From the NCBI RefSeq assembly GCF_034008635.1, contig NZ_CP125378.1:2780001-2844000 (forward strand): a DNA stretch of 64,000 nucleotides, in the 5' to 3' direction. Positions 8,572 through 18,600 of this stretch are shown here, in pieces (position 1 is the first letter of the stretch; every line of letters starts with the position of its first letter). This stretch comes from Pseudomonas sp. P8_229 (GTDB lineage Bacteria > Pseudomonadota > Gammaproteobacteria > Pseudomonadales > Pseudomonadaceae). The notes under the pieces were generated by a model. The model was given only the letters and a program-made list of their open reading frames with translations. It was not told the DNA's origin and did no database searches. The translations under genes were made by a program, and so were the position numbers.

Positions 8572-8997
8572 CTACTCCCACTTGCATCCGGACTCCAAAG
8601 AGGAGTCGACGCTGGTGTTATTTCCAAAATAGTAAACCTTGCCATTGGACTTCTTCGTGTACGTCATCGAGACGATCTGCGTTCCTTGAGTCACGAGTTC
8701 GTAGGTTCCTGAGACCTTGCCGCTGATGACTTCAGACCAGCTTCTGGTGCCCTGCCAAGGGGCATCGGCGCCGAGTATTTCGTTCTGGGTATCCGTCAAC
8801 ACAATGGAAATTGGCTCGCTGGACTTGGCGTACTTTACGAAGCCGCCTGACCATTTGCTCGAGGCATCGTAAAAGGTACGGAACTCGAACTTCACCGGAC
8901 TGGTTTCGGATAATTCGAAGCAGAGTGATTCGCTGGTGACTGCGCTGTGGGCGGCGAAAGGAAATAACGCCAAAAAACCAACACATGACTTTTTCAT
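8572..8997 (-). CDS. Exported hypothetical protein
   Basis: 141 residues, ATG 8997. It has a signal peptide (MKKSCVGFLALFPFAAHSA) and a small, probably beta-rich mature domain with two cysteines, one near the start and one near the end (SGCKWE). No family is recognised. It is the first gene after the 150-base AT-rich gap that follows the candidate immunity gene, and its base composition is intermediate between the AT-rich effector module and the GC-rich genes further left. Confidence 0.75.
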   Translation of the reverse strand: MKKSCVGFLALFPFAAHSAVTSESLCFELSETSPVKFEFRTFYDASSKWSGGFVKYAKSSEPISIVLTDTQNEILGADAPWQGTRSWSEVISGKVSGTYELVTQGTQIVSMTYTKKSNGKVYYFGNNTSVDSSLESGCKWE

Positions 8998-9062
8998 ATT
9001 TATCGAAACTCGTTAACCACGAACGACTTCTCAAGTAGCAAATGCAGTGTTGCTATAAAGGA

Positions 9063-9078
9063 GGGGACAGATTTATTT
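9063..9078 (+). repeat. GGGGACAGATTTATTT motif in AT-rich gap
   Basis: The 16-base motif GGGGACAGATTTATTT lies in the 150-base AT-rich spacer between two exported-protein genes. From memory, this motif recurs in gamma-proteobacterial genomes near small REP-associated (IS200-like) transposase genes. No such transposase is present here, so at most it is a remnant. Confidence 0.3.
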
Positions 9079-9147
9079 ATGTAGCAAAAAGATGGGCGAA
9101 TATATCAAAATAGAACAAATAGATCCGCCCACTTTTTACTCTAGCTA

Positions 9148-9651
9148 CTATCTCGACTCACCTTCATACAGCTTCGTTTCCGGATTAAAGCGCCAAACAT
9201 GAGGGGTAATTAATGGCTTACCATCTCTGTGCATTATTTGGTCTTGCTTATCTCTATTATATGAAAATATTTTGATATCTTTATATAGACTGCTCTCTGG
9301 GTGCGTACTCAAAACCTCTACATCTGCAAAGTAGTCACCACCAACATTTCTGAGAAATCCTCGACACTGGATAAAAAAATTGTAGGTGAAATCACCACTA
9401 GACCCCGCACTAGAATATGAAAGGAAAATATAATCCTTTATTCCATCACCATTTAGGTCTTCGTTGTATACAACTTTTCCTTCTTCGACTGAAAATTCAT
9501 CACCGGCAACTCGCGAAATCATATCGGTTGTGCGCGAGTCCTCAGTCCATTGTGATAAAAAATGCTTAGGTCCTTCTGTTGGGTAGCAGACATCCACAGG
9601 GGCCGCTTGAACAGCTGTAGCGAAAAAAGCAAGAGCAAAAAAATACTTCAC
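9148..9651 (-). CDS. Candidate periplasmic T6SS immunity protein
   Basis: 167 residues from GTG 9651, with GGAGAG five bases upstream. The start is one base after the stop of the candidate effector gene, so the two are coupled. The signal peptide (MKYFFALAFFATAVQAA) places it in the periplasm, where immunity to a cell-wall-attacking effector would be needed. The mature domain has a DLNGDGIKDYIF acidic loop near residue 70 and ends with YEGESR. It is a full-length paralogue of the product of 2,216-2,725. It shares the low GC of the effector gene. The immunity role is inferred from position, coupling and export. Confidence 0.7.
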   Translation of the reverse strand: MKYFFALAFFATAVQAAPVDVCYPTEGPKHFLSQWTEDSRTTDMISRVAGDEFSVEEGKVVYNEDLNGDGIKDYIFLSYSSAGSSGDFTYNFFIQCRGFLRNVGGDYFADVEVLSTHPESSLYKDIKIFSYNRDKQDQIMHRDGKPLITPHVWRFNPETKLYEGESR

Positions 9652-9652
9652 A

Positions 9653-11413
9653 TTAACTCTCCAGAACAAATGTATTTCGTGCGATTCTAACCGAGCCTTG
9701 AGCTTCACTTGCGCCAAAACCTATAGCACCGGTAATCGTATCGTTCAACGCCTCTAAAGCTGTATACAGCTTTTCAGTTAACGCCGATTCGTGTGCATCT
9801 CCCCAACTCGCAATCGGTAGCTGCCAATTTATTCCTGTGGAACCATTTATTGTTCCTTGAAGAACTGCATTAAGCCTGTTGTTTGGTGGTGCGCCAACAA
9901 TATGAGCAGGACGCCAAACGTGCCAACGAAGAAGTATTGCCACAGCCTTTTCCGAAGTGTAAATTTTGCCTATCGTGCTATTAATCGTTGCACCTCCAAC
10001 TTGAAATCCAATTGGATCAGTCAACATCTCTTTCAGCCGAAGCTTAGCCATGGACCACATTGTAGATCTATATCCTGGAATAGTTCTTGCCGCCATGCTA
10101 AGACGATTAAACCAGTGCCATGTTTTTAAATAATGCGCCTCGTCCTGCGAAGTGCCTAGCGCAGTAAATTCGCTATCCGCATGAGTCGCTTGGGAAACCG
10201 CATATGTATCGTTAGTAAGTTTTACCCAGCCAGCGTAGGTCATAGTATTCGTATCATACAGAGTTGGATTACCCCATTCCTTCGCAGGATACAAACCGAA
10301 GTTTTCAAACACCTTTTTGAAAATTTCAGGATTGCGATTTTTTAGATACGCCATGAACCCAACAAACTCACCTATTCCATATGCGCCTGCTCCAAAATTC
10401 CCCATAGTCCAATGACATGGACCACCAGAAATAAGAGCGTTATCCCAAGCGTTGAGTACATCAAAACGTCCAAAACACTCAGCTTCCGCAACCACCCTTA
10501 TCGTTCGATAAGTTGATAGGGTTGAGCTATTAATTTGCGTCGGATTTACAGGTGATCCAGTAATTTTTTCTACAGTCATTGCAGTCTGGGATGACCAACT
10601 ATGTGCTTTCCCAGCATTCGGACCGCCATATGTACCACTCTGATAGTAACCCACGGCATGGTATTCGGTCTGAGCGCGACCTTCAGGGAAAGTAAAATAA
10701 TCACTGAAGTCACGCATTACGACTCTCGGATTTCCTTCGGTAAAACTATCGTGAGCCCATATATTGCAACCTTTAGGGGCCAAATCAACTCTAGCCCCGG
10801 CAGTTATTTTCCAGGCTTCAAAGACAACCGGGCATCTATAGTCATTGCTAAGCCAATGCTCAATCGCAGCTCTAGTTTTTTGATTTACCACGCCACTTAT
10901 CGGACCAGTATATTTTGCTGCATTGGCTACTGACTTAAGGCTATCAACATAATATGTGGCAGGACCAACCGTAGACCCACTTACAGCGGGTGACTTTCCC
11001 GCTTTTGCAACAATACCTGCCGAGCTGTCGTAGTAAACGTCCAAATTATTTATTCGTACCGGGGAGCCTGCCTGATCCAGCAGTAGCTGACCTTTCTTCT
11101 CGTCCCTCACACATGCAATTTGTGTCATTGAAGCATAAATCTGGAATTCCCGAACGGCCCATTCGGTTCTAGAGCCAAAATCTCCAGTAGGCTTTCCGAC
11201 AACAGAAAACCCCAAACTAATCAGGTCCTCTTGAAGCTTTCTAACATGCTCCGGCACTGCTAAAGCCGCACTAGTACCTGAGGCAGCTACTGCTGTTTCG
11301 GCACTGGTGATCGTAACTGGAGGATTATTGACCCCTCCCCATCGCGGAGGTGTGTTCTGCGCTGGCTTACCATCGTGATCTTTACGACAAAGATCAAAAT
11401 CCCCATAAATCAT
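9653..11413 (-). CDS. Candidate VgrG-linked T6SS effector with two peptidoglycan-binding modules
   Basis: 586 residues, ATG 11413 with GGGAG before it; it starts 11 bases after the vgrG stop. There is no signal peptide, as expected for T6SS cargo. Residues about 55-100 (VRKLQEDLISLGFSVVGKPTGD...) and 155-190 (KTRAAIEHWL) read as two PG_binding_1 modules. Residues 190-586 are not recognised; they are rich in Trp, Tyr and Asn and contain several acidic residues that could serve a glycosidase, but no known catalytic motif is clear. No adaptor gene (DUF1795, DUF2169, DUF4123) lies beside it. Base composition is markedly AT-richer than the T6SS core, suggesting transfer. Likely a cell-wall-targeting toxin; this is inferred. 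Confidence 0.65.
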   Translation of the reverse strand: MIYGDFDLCRKDHDGKPAQNTPPRWGGVNNPPVTITSAETAVAASGTSAALAVPEHVRKLQEDLISLGFSVVGKPTGDFGSRTEWAVREFQIYASMTQIACVRDEKKGQLLLDQAGSPVRINNLDVYYDSSAGIVAKAGKSPAVSGSTVGPATYYVDSLKSVANAAKYTGPISGVVNQKTRAAIEHWLSNDYRCPVVFEAWKITAGARVDLAPKGCNIWAHDSFTEGNPRVVMRDFSDYFTFPEGRAQTEYHAVGYYQSGTYGGPNAGKAHSWSSQTAMTVEKITGSPVNPTQINSSTLSTYRTIRVVAEAECFGRFDVLNAWDNALISGGPCHWTMGNFGAGAYGIGEFVGFMAYLKNRNPEIFKKVFENFGLYPAKEWGNPTLYDTNTMTYAGWVKLTNDTYAVSQATHADSEFTALGTSQDEAHYLKTWHWFNRLSMAARTIPGYRSTMWSMAKLRLKEMLTDPIGFQVGGATINSTIGKIYTSEKAVAILLRWHVWRPAHIVGAPPNNRLNAVLQGTINGSTGINWQLPIASWGDAHESALTEKLYTALEALNDTITGAIGFGASEAQGSVRIARNTFVLES

Positions 11414-11424
11414 TGCTTACTCCC

Positions 11425-13872
11425 TTACGCAATATGTTGTTCTTCTAGCCGCTTAACATCGCTGGAAGAAAGATAATCTTTATCTGCCAACTCACATGAT
11501 CGGTGAAAGCAACGAGTGGCATACCTTGTTTTCGGCCCATTATCGCCGTCGACTTTTCCATCGTAAAAACCGAGATTCTTGAGACGAGACTGTAGACCTT
11601 TGACATCAGAAGTCTCCGATTGGGCCTTCAAATCCAATTCCCATATCCACGGTTGCGACTCCGTGCCAAAAGGATAGAAAGTAAGCTTGCCCTTTTTCGC
11701 ATCAGGCGGAACAGGCTGATCAACAAACCCATCACCAGATGTTGTGCCTTTATAGGTCACCCCGTCCACTTCCAGCGTATAGGGTTGTCCAGCAATCCCC
11801 TTTTTGTCATAGGGACGCTTCATCTGAATACGGAAGCTCTTTTTCTCGGATACTGGCGGAGGAGGAGGCACCGCATTCCCCAACGCCTGATCCATCAAAC
11901 TCCCCGCCTTATCCTTATCCGCCGCCCCCGGCAGCACCGGCGGTTTAATCCCGATGCCAGTCCCCGATCCCGCAGAACCACCCGCATTGATCTTGATCAC
12001 CGGCCCAACCACCGTAACCCCACCGCCATCGAGCTTGATAAAGCTCCCCCCCCCAAGAATGGTCAGCTCCGACCCCGCCTCAATAACGATCTTGTCCCCA
12101 GCCTTGAGGTGAATTTCTTTCCCCACGCTGGTCAGTTGCGCAGTCCCCAACTTCACATGCTGGTTCTGCCCAATCGTGAGGTGATCATCCAGCTTCGCTT
12201 CAATCTTGCGGTCGGAAATCGTGGTGCGGTGTTCCTCAGCCTTCAGCTCGGTATAGGTGTTCTTAACCACCGTGTCATGACGTTCATTACCGACCCGAAT
12301 CTTCTGGTCATGCTCAACGTTTTCATCCCAATCCCGCTGCGCATGAATGTAGATCTGCTCCGCACCTTTCTTGTCTTCAATGCGCAGTTCGTTGTAGCCG
12401 CCACCACCCGGCGAGCTAAGCGTTTTGAACACACTGCGAGTCTTGTTCGCCGGCAATGCGTACGGCACCGGGTTTTCCTTGTGGTACAGGCAGCCGGTCA
12501 CCAGCGGTTGGTCGGGGTCGCCTTCGAGGAAGGTGACGAGGACTTCCATGCCGATGCGCGGGATGCTGATCGCGCCGTAACGGTCGCCGGCCCAGGAGCT
12601 GGAGACGCGCAGCCAGCAGCTGGTTTTGTCGTCGGCGAGGCCTTCCCGGTCCCAGTGGAATTGCACTTTGATGCGGCCGTATTGGTCGCAGTGGATTTCT
12701 TCGCCTTTGGGGCCGGTGACCATGGCGGTCTGGCTGCCGAGCACGCGCGGTTTCGGGTGTTCGAGGGCTGGGCGGTAGAACACGTCCCACGGGGTGGCGA
12801 GGAAGGTGTTGCGGTAGCCTTGGTGAAAGTCGTCCTTGTTGTCGGTGGTGTCGCTGGTCACGCCTTCTTCGAGGACTTGCGGCTGTTTGCCTTCGTGGAA
12901 GATTTCGGTGAGCAGCCACAGGTCGTTCCACTCGCTGCGCGGGTGGTCGGACATTTCCATGAAGTGGCCGCTGACCAGTTTGGTCTGGTCGCCACGACCT
13001 TCGGCCTGGCGGTAGTCGGCGCGGTGGCGTTCGAGGGCGCGCTGGCTGAGGAACTTGCCGCGCGCGCGGTCGATGAAGCGGCCCGGGTAGTCGTAGTCTT
13101 CGAGATCCGGTTCGGCGTCTTTGCTATCGAGAGCGCCATCGGGCTTGTACGCCGCTTCCATTTGCAGGCGCGGTTTTTCGAAGTCGTAGTCACGGCGCGT
13201 GGTGCGGCTGGTGCGGGTTTCCAGGCGCAGCTTGAAGCCTTTGATCACCGGTTCTTCGGCGACCATGCCACTGCCCTGCACATAAGCGGTTGGCTGGCCG
13301 AGTTTCTGGAACACGGTCTGGTCGTCGCCGAACACCAGCAGGTGGCCTTTGTCGCTGTGCTGGAAGTGGTAGTGAATGCCTTCCTCTTCGCACAGGCGCT
13401 GGACGAAGTGCAGGTCGGTTTCGTCGTACTGCACGCAGTAATCGCGATCCGGGCACGGCTGACTGAGCTGGAAGCTGTAGGCGTTGCCCTTGATCCCGTG
13501 TTCGTCGAGGATCAGCGCGATGATTTTCGGCGCCGACATCTGCTGGTAGATGCGCTGGTTGGTGCGGTGATGCAGGTATTGCAGTTGCGGAACCAGCGAG
13601 ACTTTGTAGCGGGTCAGGCGCTTGCCGGCATCGCCCTGGGCGACGCGGTAGATCTGGCCGTGGATGCCCGAGCCCTGTGGATCGAACGCGAGAAACGCCT
13701 GCTTGTGCAGGAGTTTTTCCAGGTCCAGATCGGGGTTTTCGCTGACCAGTTCGAGGTCGAAGCGAAACGGCTGGCTGATGCCTTCGGTGCCGGTGAACGA
13801 CAGCACTTGCAGGTCGCCCACGTAGTCTTCGACCTTGAGGCTGAAGTGGGTTTCGTTAGCTGGGTTGAACAT
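11425..13872 (-). CDS. vgrG: T6SS spike protein VgrG with C-terminal extension
   Basis: 815 residues from ATG 13872 (GGAG before it); upstream codons in frame lack a ribosome site. The order is a gp27-like base (residues 1-380), the gp5/OB region (VLVTFLEGDPDQPLVTGCLYH around 475), a long beta-helix with repeats (EIHLKAGDKIVIEAGSEL), then a Gly/Pro linker. A tail of about 150 residues follows, with a transthyretin-like segment (YTLEVDGVTYKG) and a PG_binding_1-like module (LQSRLKNLGFYDGKVDGDNG). The tail is encoded by AT-richer DNA than the core and directly precedes the effector gene, fitting a role as the cargo-docking part. VgrG forms the puncturing trimer at the tip of the Hcp tube. Confidence 0.93.
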   Translation of the reverse strand: MFNPANETHFSLKVEDYVGDLQVLSFTGTEGISQPFRFDLELVSENPDLDLEKLLHKQAFLAFDPQGSGIHGQIYRVAQGDAGKRLTRYKVSLVPQLQYLHHRTNQRIYQQMSAPKIIALILDEHGIKGNAYSFQLSQPCPDRDYCVQYDETDLHFVQRLCEEEGIHYHFQHSDKGHLLVFGDDQTVFQKLGQPTAYVQGSGMVAEEPVIKGFKLRLETRTSRTTRRDYDFEKPRLQMEAAYKPDGALDSKDAEPDLEDYDYPGRFIDRARGKFLSQRALERHRADYRQAEGRGDQTKLVSGHFMEMSDHPRSEWNDLWLLTEIFHEGKQPQVLEEGVTSDTTDNKDDFHQGYRNTFLATPWDVFYRPALEHPKPRVLGSQTAMVTGPKGEEIHCDQYGRIKVQFHWDREGLADDKTSCWLRVSSSWAGDRYGAISIPRIGMEVLVTFLEGDPDQPLVTGCLYHKENPVPYALPANKTRSVFKTLSSPGGGGYNELRIEDKKGAEQIYIHAQRDWDENVEHDQKIRVGNERHDTVVKNTYTELKAEEHRTTISDRKIEAKLDDHLTIGQNQHVKLGTAQLTSVGKEIHLKAGDKIVIEAGSELTILGGGSFIKLDGGGVTVVGPVIKINAGGSAGSGTGIGIKPPVLPGAADKDKAGSLMDQALGNAVPPPPPVSEKKSFRIQMKRPYDKKGIAGQPYTLEVDGVTYKGTTSGDGFVDQPVPPDAKKGKLTFYPFGTESQPWIWELDLKAQSETSDVKGLQSRLKNLGFYDGKVDGDNGPKTRYATRCFHRSCELADKDYLSSSDVKRLEEQHIA

Positions 13873-13900
13873 AAAGCGCTCCCTGTTCGAATGTCGTCCG

Positions 13901-14902
13901 TTACGCCCGAAGTCGCAACCGTTGCAGCCAGGACGAAGTGGCGCCCAAGGCGTCACGCAATTGGTCGGCAGTGATGGTGCGCTCTGCCGCATTGAAGCTC
14001 AGCGCAGTTTTCAGCGCTGGCCAGCCGTGTTTTGGCAGGTTCGCCGGGGCTTGCAGCTCGCGCTCCAGGTGCTCATCGCGGGCCTGGGTCGAGGGCAAGC
14101 GGCGGAACGGGTGTTTGCCGCTCGCCAGTTCATAAATCACGCAGGCCACGCCGTACACGTCCGCGCTGGCCGACAACGGTTGGCCCTCAAGCAGTTCGGG
14201 GGCAGCGTAGCCCGGGGTCCAGGCGTTGAAACGCTCGCGGCTCAGGTGCGGCAGGCCGGGCAACACGCCTTCGTCTGCCTGGCCGAGACCGAAGTCGAAC
14301 AGGCGCAGGCCGTCCTCGCTGAGCATGACGTTGCTTGGCTTCATGTCACCGTGCAGCACGCCGCGACGGTGGGCGTAGGCCAGCGTATCGAGCAGCGGCA
14401 GCGCGATGTCGCGCGTTTCTTTCCACGGCAGGCCGAGGGGCCGCTCGCAGAGCAATTTGTCCAGGGTCAGGCCACGCATGTATTCCATGGTGATGAAAGC
14501 CCGCTGGCAGTCGGTATCGACTTCAAAGGTGTGTGCACGCACGACGTTGTCGTGGCGCAGGCGTCGGATCAGGGCGAACTCGCTGTAGAGCAAGGCACTG
14601 GCGTCCGGCGATTCGGCAAATTCTTCGCTGAGGATTTTCAGCGCAATGTAAGGATCGGGATCACCGAACTGCTCGTGCAGCAGGTCCCGCGCCCGGTAGA
14701 CGGCACCCATGCCGCCCGCCCCGAGCAGACGCTCGAGGTGGTAGCGGCCGGCGAGTACGTCCGGCAGTGCACCGATGCTGGCCTTGGTTGGCGCCAGCAA
14801 CGGCTCTGCCTTGTTTGCCTTGGCGAAGGCGAAGTAGGTCAGGTTGTTGGCCTGCTCTTCGCTCATCAGCAAGTCATCGACTGACGATTCGATTTCAGTC
14901 AT
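13901..14902 (-). CDS. stk1: T6SS serine/threonine protein kinase Stk1 (PpkA-like)
   Basis: 333 residues from ATG 14902, which overlaps the TGA of the phosphatase gene (ATGA). Kinase motifs are in order: glycine loop LLGAGGMGAVYRARD, IALKIL, the catalytic loop HGDMKPSNV (HGD in place of HRD), DFGLG, and a PGYAAPELL activation/APE region. No transmembrane segment follows the kinase domain. In HSI-II-type clusters this gene closes the structural operon with its phosphatase partner and controls assembly, probably through phosphorylation of the FHA protein; the partner here is the product of 21,900-23,093. Confidence 0.9.
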   Translation of the reverse strand: MTEIESSVDDLLMSEEQANNLTYFAFAKANKAEPLLAPTKASIGALPDVLAGRYHLERLLGAGGMGAVYRARDLLHEQFGDPDPYIALKILSEEFAESPDASALLYSEFALIRRLRHDNVVRAHTFEVDTDCQRAFITMEYMRGLTLDKLLCERPLGLPWKETRDIALPLLDTLAYAHRRGVLHGDMKPSNVMLSEDGLRLFDFGLGQADEGVLPGLPHLSRERFNAWTPGYAAPELLEGQPLSASADVYGVACVIYELASGKHPFRRLPSTQARDEHLERELQAPANLPKHGWPALKTALSFNAAERTITADQLRDALGATSSWLQRLRLRA

Positions 14903-15627
14903 TGGCGGATCACCACGGCAGTCAGGTTGTCCCGGGCGGCGCCACGCAGGGCGCCGTCGAACAGACGTTCCAGCGCCACGTGCGGCGCGCTGAGGCTGAG
15001 GGCATTGCCAAGGGCATCGCTGCTCAGGCCCTGATACAAACCATCGCTGCACAACAAGAACGCATCGCCCGGATAGACCTCGAGTTCGAGGACATCCAGG
15101 GTCAGTTGTTCAGCCGCGCCGACGGCTCGGGTCAAGGCCTGAGCCGCCGGATGCGCTGCGGCCTGTTCGACGCTCATCTGTTGCTCGTCGATCAGTTGCT
15201 GTTGCAGCGAATGGTCCTTGGACAGCTGATACAACCGCTGCCCGCGCCACATATAGCAACGGCTGTCGCCGGCCCAGATGCAGGCCGCGCGATTGCCTTC
15301 CACCAGCAGCGCCACGACGGTGCTGCCCATGATGCTGTCGTGACGCCCGGCGGTGACCGTCAACTCTTGCCCCAAACGCCGGTTCAGCCAGTGCAGGCAC
15401 TGGCGGATGGCTTTGAGGCGTTCGTCGAAGTCCTCGTGCTGCGGCAGTTCAGCCAGGCTGGCGACGATCAACTGGCTGGCGATGTCGCCACCCTGATGAC
15501 CGCCCATGCCGTCCGCGACCACCCACAGCCCCTGCTGTGGCGAGTCGAGGAAAGCATCTTCGTTGCGCGCCCGCACCTTGCCCGGGTCGGTACGCGCCGC
15601 GCTGCGCCAGGGACTGGCCACCAGCAT
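14899..15627 (-). CDS. stp1: T6SS PP2C-type protein phosphatase Stp1 (PppA-like)
   Basis: 242 residues from ATG 15627, which shares a base with the tssM stop (TGATG). PP2C metal-binding motifs are present: ARTDPGKVRARNEDAFL, VVADGMGGHQGGD and the terminal DNLTAVVIRQ. It removes phosphates added by Stk1 and thereby resets T6SS activity. It lies between tssM and stk1, as in P. aeruginosa HSI-II. Confidence 0.92.
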   Translation of the reverse strand: MLVASPWRSAARTDPGKVRARNEDAFLDSPQQGLWVVADGMGGHQGGDIASQLIVASLAELPQHEDFDERLKAIRQCLHWLNRRLGQELTVTAGRHDSIMGSTVVALLVEGNRAACIWAGDSRCYMWRGQRLYQLSKDHSLQQQLIDEQQMSVEQAAAHPAAQALTRAVGAAEQLTLDVLELEVYPGDAFLLCSDGLYQGLSSDALGNALSLSAPHVALERLFDGALRGAARDNLTAVVIRQ

Positions 15628-18600
15628 CAGAGCTGCACCGGCATACGGAAGGTGCGCAGCACGCCCATGTCGAACGGGTTCGGCGTGCGCTGGCTGGTCA
15701 GCAGGTAGTTGGCGCGCAGGCCACCTACGTCGGCTTTCAGCACCAGCACGTCGCGACCGGTCAGGTACTCGGTCTGCATCAGGTCGAACAGACGGAACAG
15801 CGACCATGGGCCGGAGTTCTTCTCGATGCCGATCGGACGACCCGCCATCTTGTCCATGACCAGACTGGTACGACCATCTTCAGCATCGGTCGGCCACTTG
15901 AACGTCATTGGCAGAATCGGACCGTGGCGGTATTCCATGGTCTTGTCGCCGAACTTGAACTCGGAACGGCTGACGGCCGGGTCGAGGGTGTACGGCTCCA
16001 GCTTGAACTGCACGGTCGGCTCGGCCGGGTTGATCGAGAAGAAGCTCTGACGAATCGTCAGGGCTGCCGCCATCTGGTCGAGATACATCTTCGACACCGG
16101 CAGGCTGTGACCGTCGACACTGCGCATCCGGTAGTTGCCCGGATCACCGCTGACGAACGGACGCATGTAGCTGTCGAAGAAGCGGTCGACGGTGCCTTGA
16201 GCCCGGAAGAACTCGCGGAAGTCGCTGATCGCCACGTCGCTGGTGCTGCTGGCGCTGAACGGATAGCGCTTGCTGATGGTCTTGCCATACACGCTGTACA
16301 GCTCGTTCTGATAACGGCCGTTCAGGTATTGGTAGGCATCGTTGAGCACCAGGCGCCACGAGTCTTCGGCCAGTACGTTGAACCACACGCTCAGTGGACG
16401 CGGCAGGCGACCCGAGGCAGCACGCAGATTGGTCAGCGCATCACGCTGGCCGCTCATGCGGGTTTTCGCCAGTTCGAACGCAGCTTGTTCCGGCGTACTG
16501 GAACGAGCCAGACCGGACAGTTGCAGTTGCAGGTCGTTGAGCGCGCTGAGGGCCGGGGTCAGGTCAGCGGCCGGGCCGTTGTTGTCATCGAGCAAACGGT
16601 GTAGCGGCTCGAAACGGCGTTGCAGCGATTTCTTCGCGGTGTCCGGCAGGTTCTTCGCCACGTTCATCGCCGAAGCCTTGTCCGCGACAGCCGAGGCCAG
16701 TTTGCCGACCTTGCCCAGTTTGCCCTTCTGCCCTGCCAGCGCATCAGCGGCATCACCGGCTTCATCCACCGGATCGGCAGCGGCCGGGAAGCGCGTGTTC
16801 TCGCGCACTTCGGTGAGCAATGCCAGCACCGGCGAGTTGGCCGAGGTCAGGCCCGCCAGTTGCTCGGCGCCTTCACCGGCGTCGCTGATCGGCGGCAAGG
16901 CCACCTGGCCAACGGCCTCGCTCCAGTAGTTGGCGTAGTCACGGAAGTACAGCTGCTCCAACTCGACCATCAGGCGACGCAAGTCCATGTCGCTGATGCC
17001 CGCACCTTCGCCCAGCACCCAGTTGTCACGCAGGATGTCGGTGACCAGCGCCGAACCCTGCACCGAGAAGTACTGCTGATAACCGGTTTGCGTGTAGAAA
17101 CCCGGGATCACGTATTCGGTGCCGATGAACAGCGAGCCTTGCGGGCCGAGGTGTTGGCTGAAACGGTATTCCGGCAGGTTGCGCGCTTGCTCGCGGAGCA
17201 TGCGGTAGACCACGGTGGCCAGCGATTCGGAACGCAGAACCTGACGCGCCTGAGTCACCAGCTGATCGTTCAGCGGGTAGATGAACGGCTGCTTCAGCAG
17301 GCGCTCGAGGTGGGTGTTCAGACCGTTCTGCACCGCGGTGTTGCCGGTGTAGCGCTGCGACCAGTCAGTGGCGACCCAGTCCTTGAGCCACGCCGCATCG
17401 CGACGGTCCTTCATGTTCAGCATCAGGTACGCACGCAGGCTGTTGAGCAGCTTTTCGCGGTCCTTCATGTTGGCGCGGATCTGCCCTTCGAGCAGGGTCG
17501 CGACCCGTGGCAGCAGTTGCGCTTCGAGCTCGTGCTCGTAGGCTTGCCTGACCACCGGATTGACGTCTTCGCCCTGATACAGACCGCCGCGTTCGTGGTA
17601 CGAGACGTCGCCTTTTTTCGGGAACACCTGAGTCGCGGCGTAGCTGGTGTCGAGGGTTTTCAGCACGCCCATCGCGTCATCACGCGGGGTCAGCGCCGAA
17701 CGCTGCTGAGTCCAGTTCTGCGCCAGTGTGCGCAGGTTTTCCAGACGCTCGTAGTTGGCCGAGAAACCACCGGCCCAGAGCATGCCGAACAGGGCCAGTG
17801 CCGCCAGTGCGCCAACGTACAACGCACGCTGGCCCCAATGGATGCGGCTGCGCTCGCGCTTGTCGAGGCCGGCCAGATCCGATTCCGGGAAAATCACCCG
17901 GCTGAACAGATGATGGATGAAGCGCGAACGGCCACTGCGCAGAGTTGGCAGCACGCCGGCGCTCATGCCCAGGCTGGCGCCGATGCCGGCGGTGGTCGCG
18001 TCCATTTCCTGAGTCAGGTGCGGGGCGCTGGTCAGGTAGAAACCACGCAGCAACGTCGCACGCTGGTAACGGTTGCCAGTGAACGCCATGTCGACGAACA
18101 GGCACAGACGCTCGCCGATCTGCCCCAGTTGATGCGGGAAGTCGAGGATGCGGCCACGGCGCTGGGTATCGCGCTCGGAGTGCATGCGCATGATCACCTG
18201 ATTGTTCAGGCGACGCAGCAGCTCTTCGAACTCGCTGCGCAGTACAGCGACGTCGGTGCCGAGCTGGTCCTTGCGGAAGCTGGTACCCAGCACCTGATCG
18301 CTTTCTTCGCGGGTCAGTTGATCGAAGAACTCGTCGAAACCGAGCAGCTTGTCAGCCTTGCTCAGCACCAGATACACCGGTACGTCGACGTGCAGTTTCT
18401 GATAGACGTCTTGCAGGCGACCGCGTACCTGGCGCGCCAGGGTGTCGATGTCCTGCTCGCTGCCACCGATCAGGGACTCCACCGGAATGGTCACCAGCAC
18501 GCCGTTCAACGGACGCCCGCGACGACGCTTGCGCAACAGCTCGAGCAAGGTGGTCCAGGCACTGCCGTCGACTTCCGCGTCCGGTTGCGTGGTGTAGCGC

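Noticed and set aside
9001-9147. Insertion sequence or attachment site beside the effector module
   Set aside because: Only a 16-base motif and AT-rich spacer are seen; there are no terminal inverted repeats, target duplication, integrase or tRNA gene nearby.
11620-13974. 784-codon plus-strand frame opposite vgrG
   Set aside because: Same reason: a mirror frame of a strongly supported gene with low-complexity composition.
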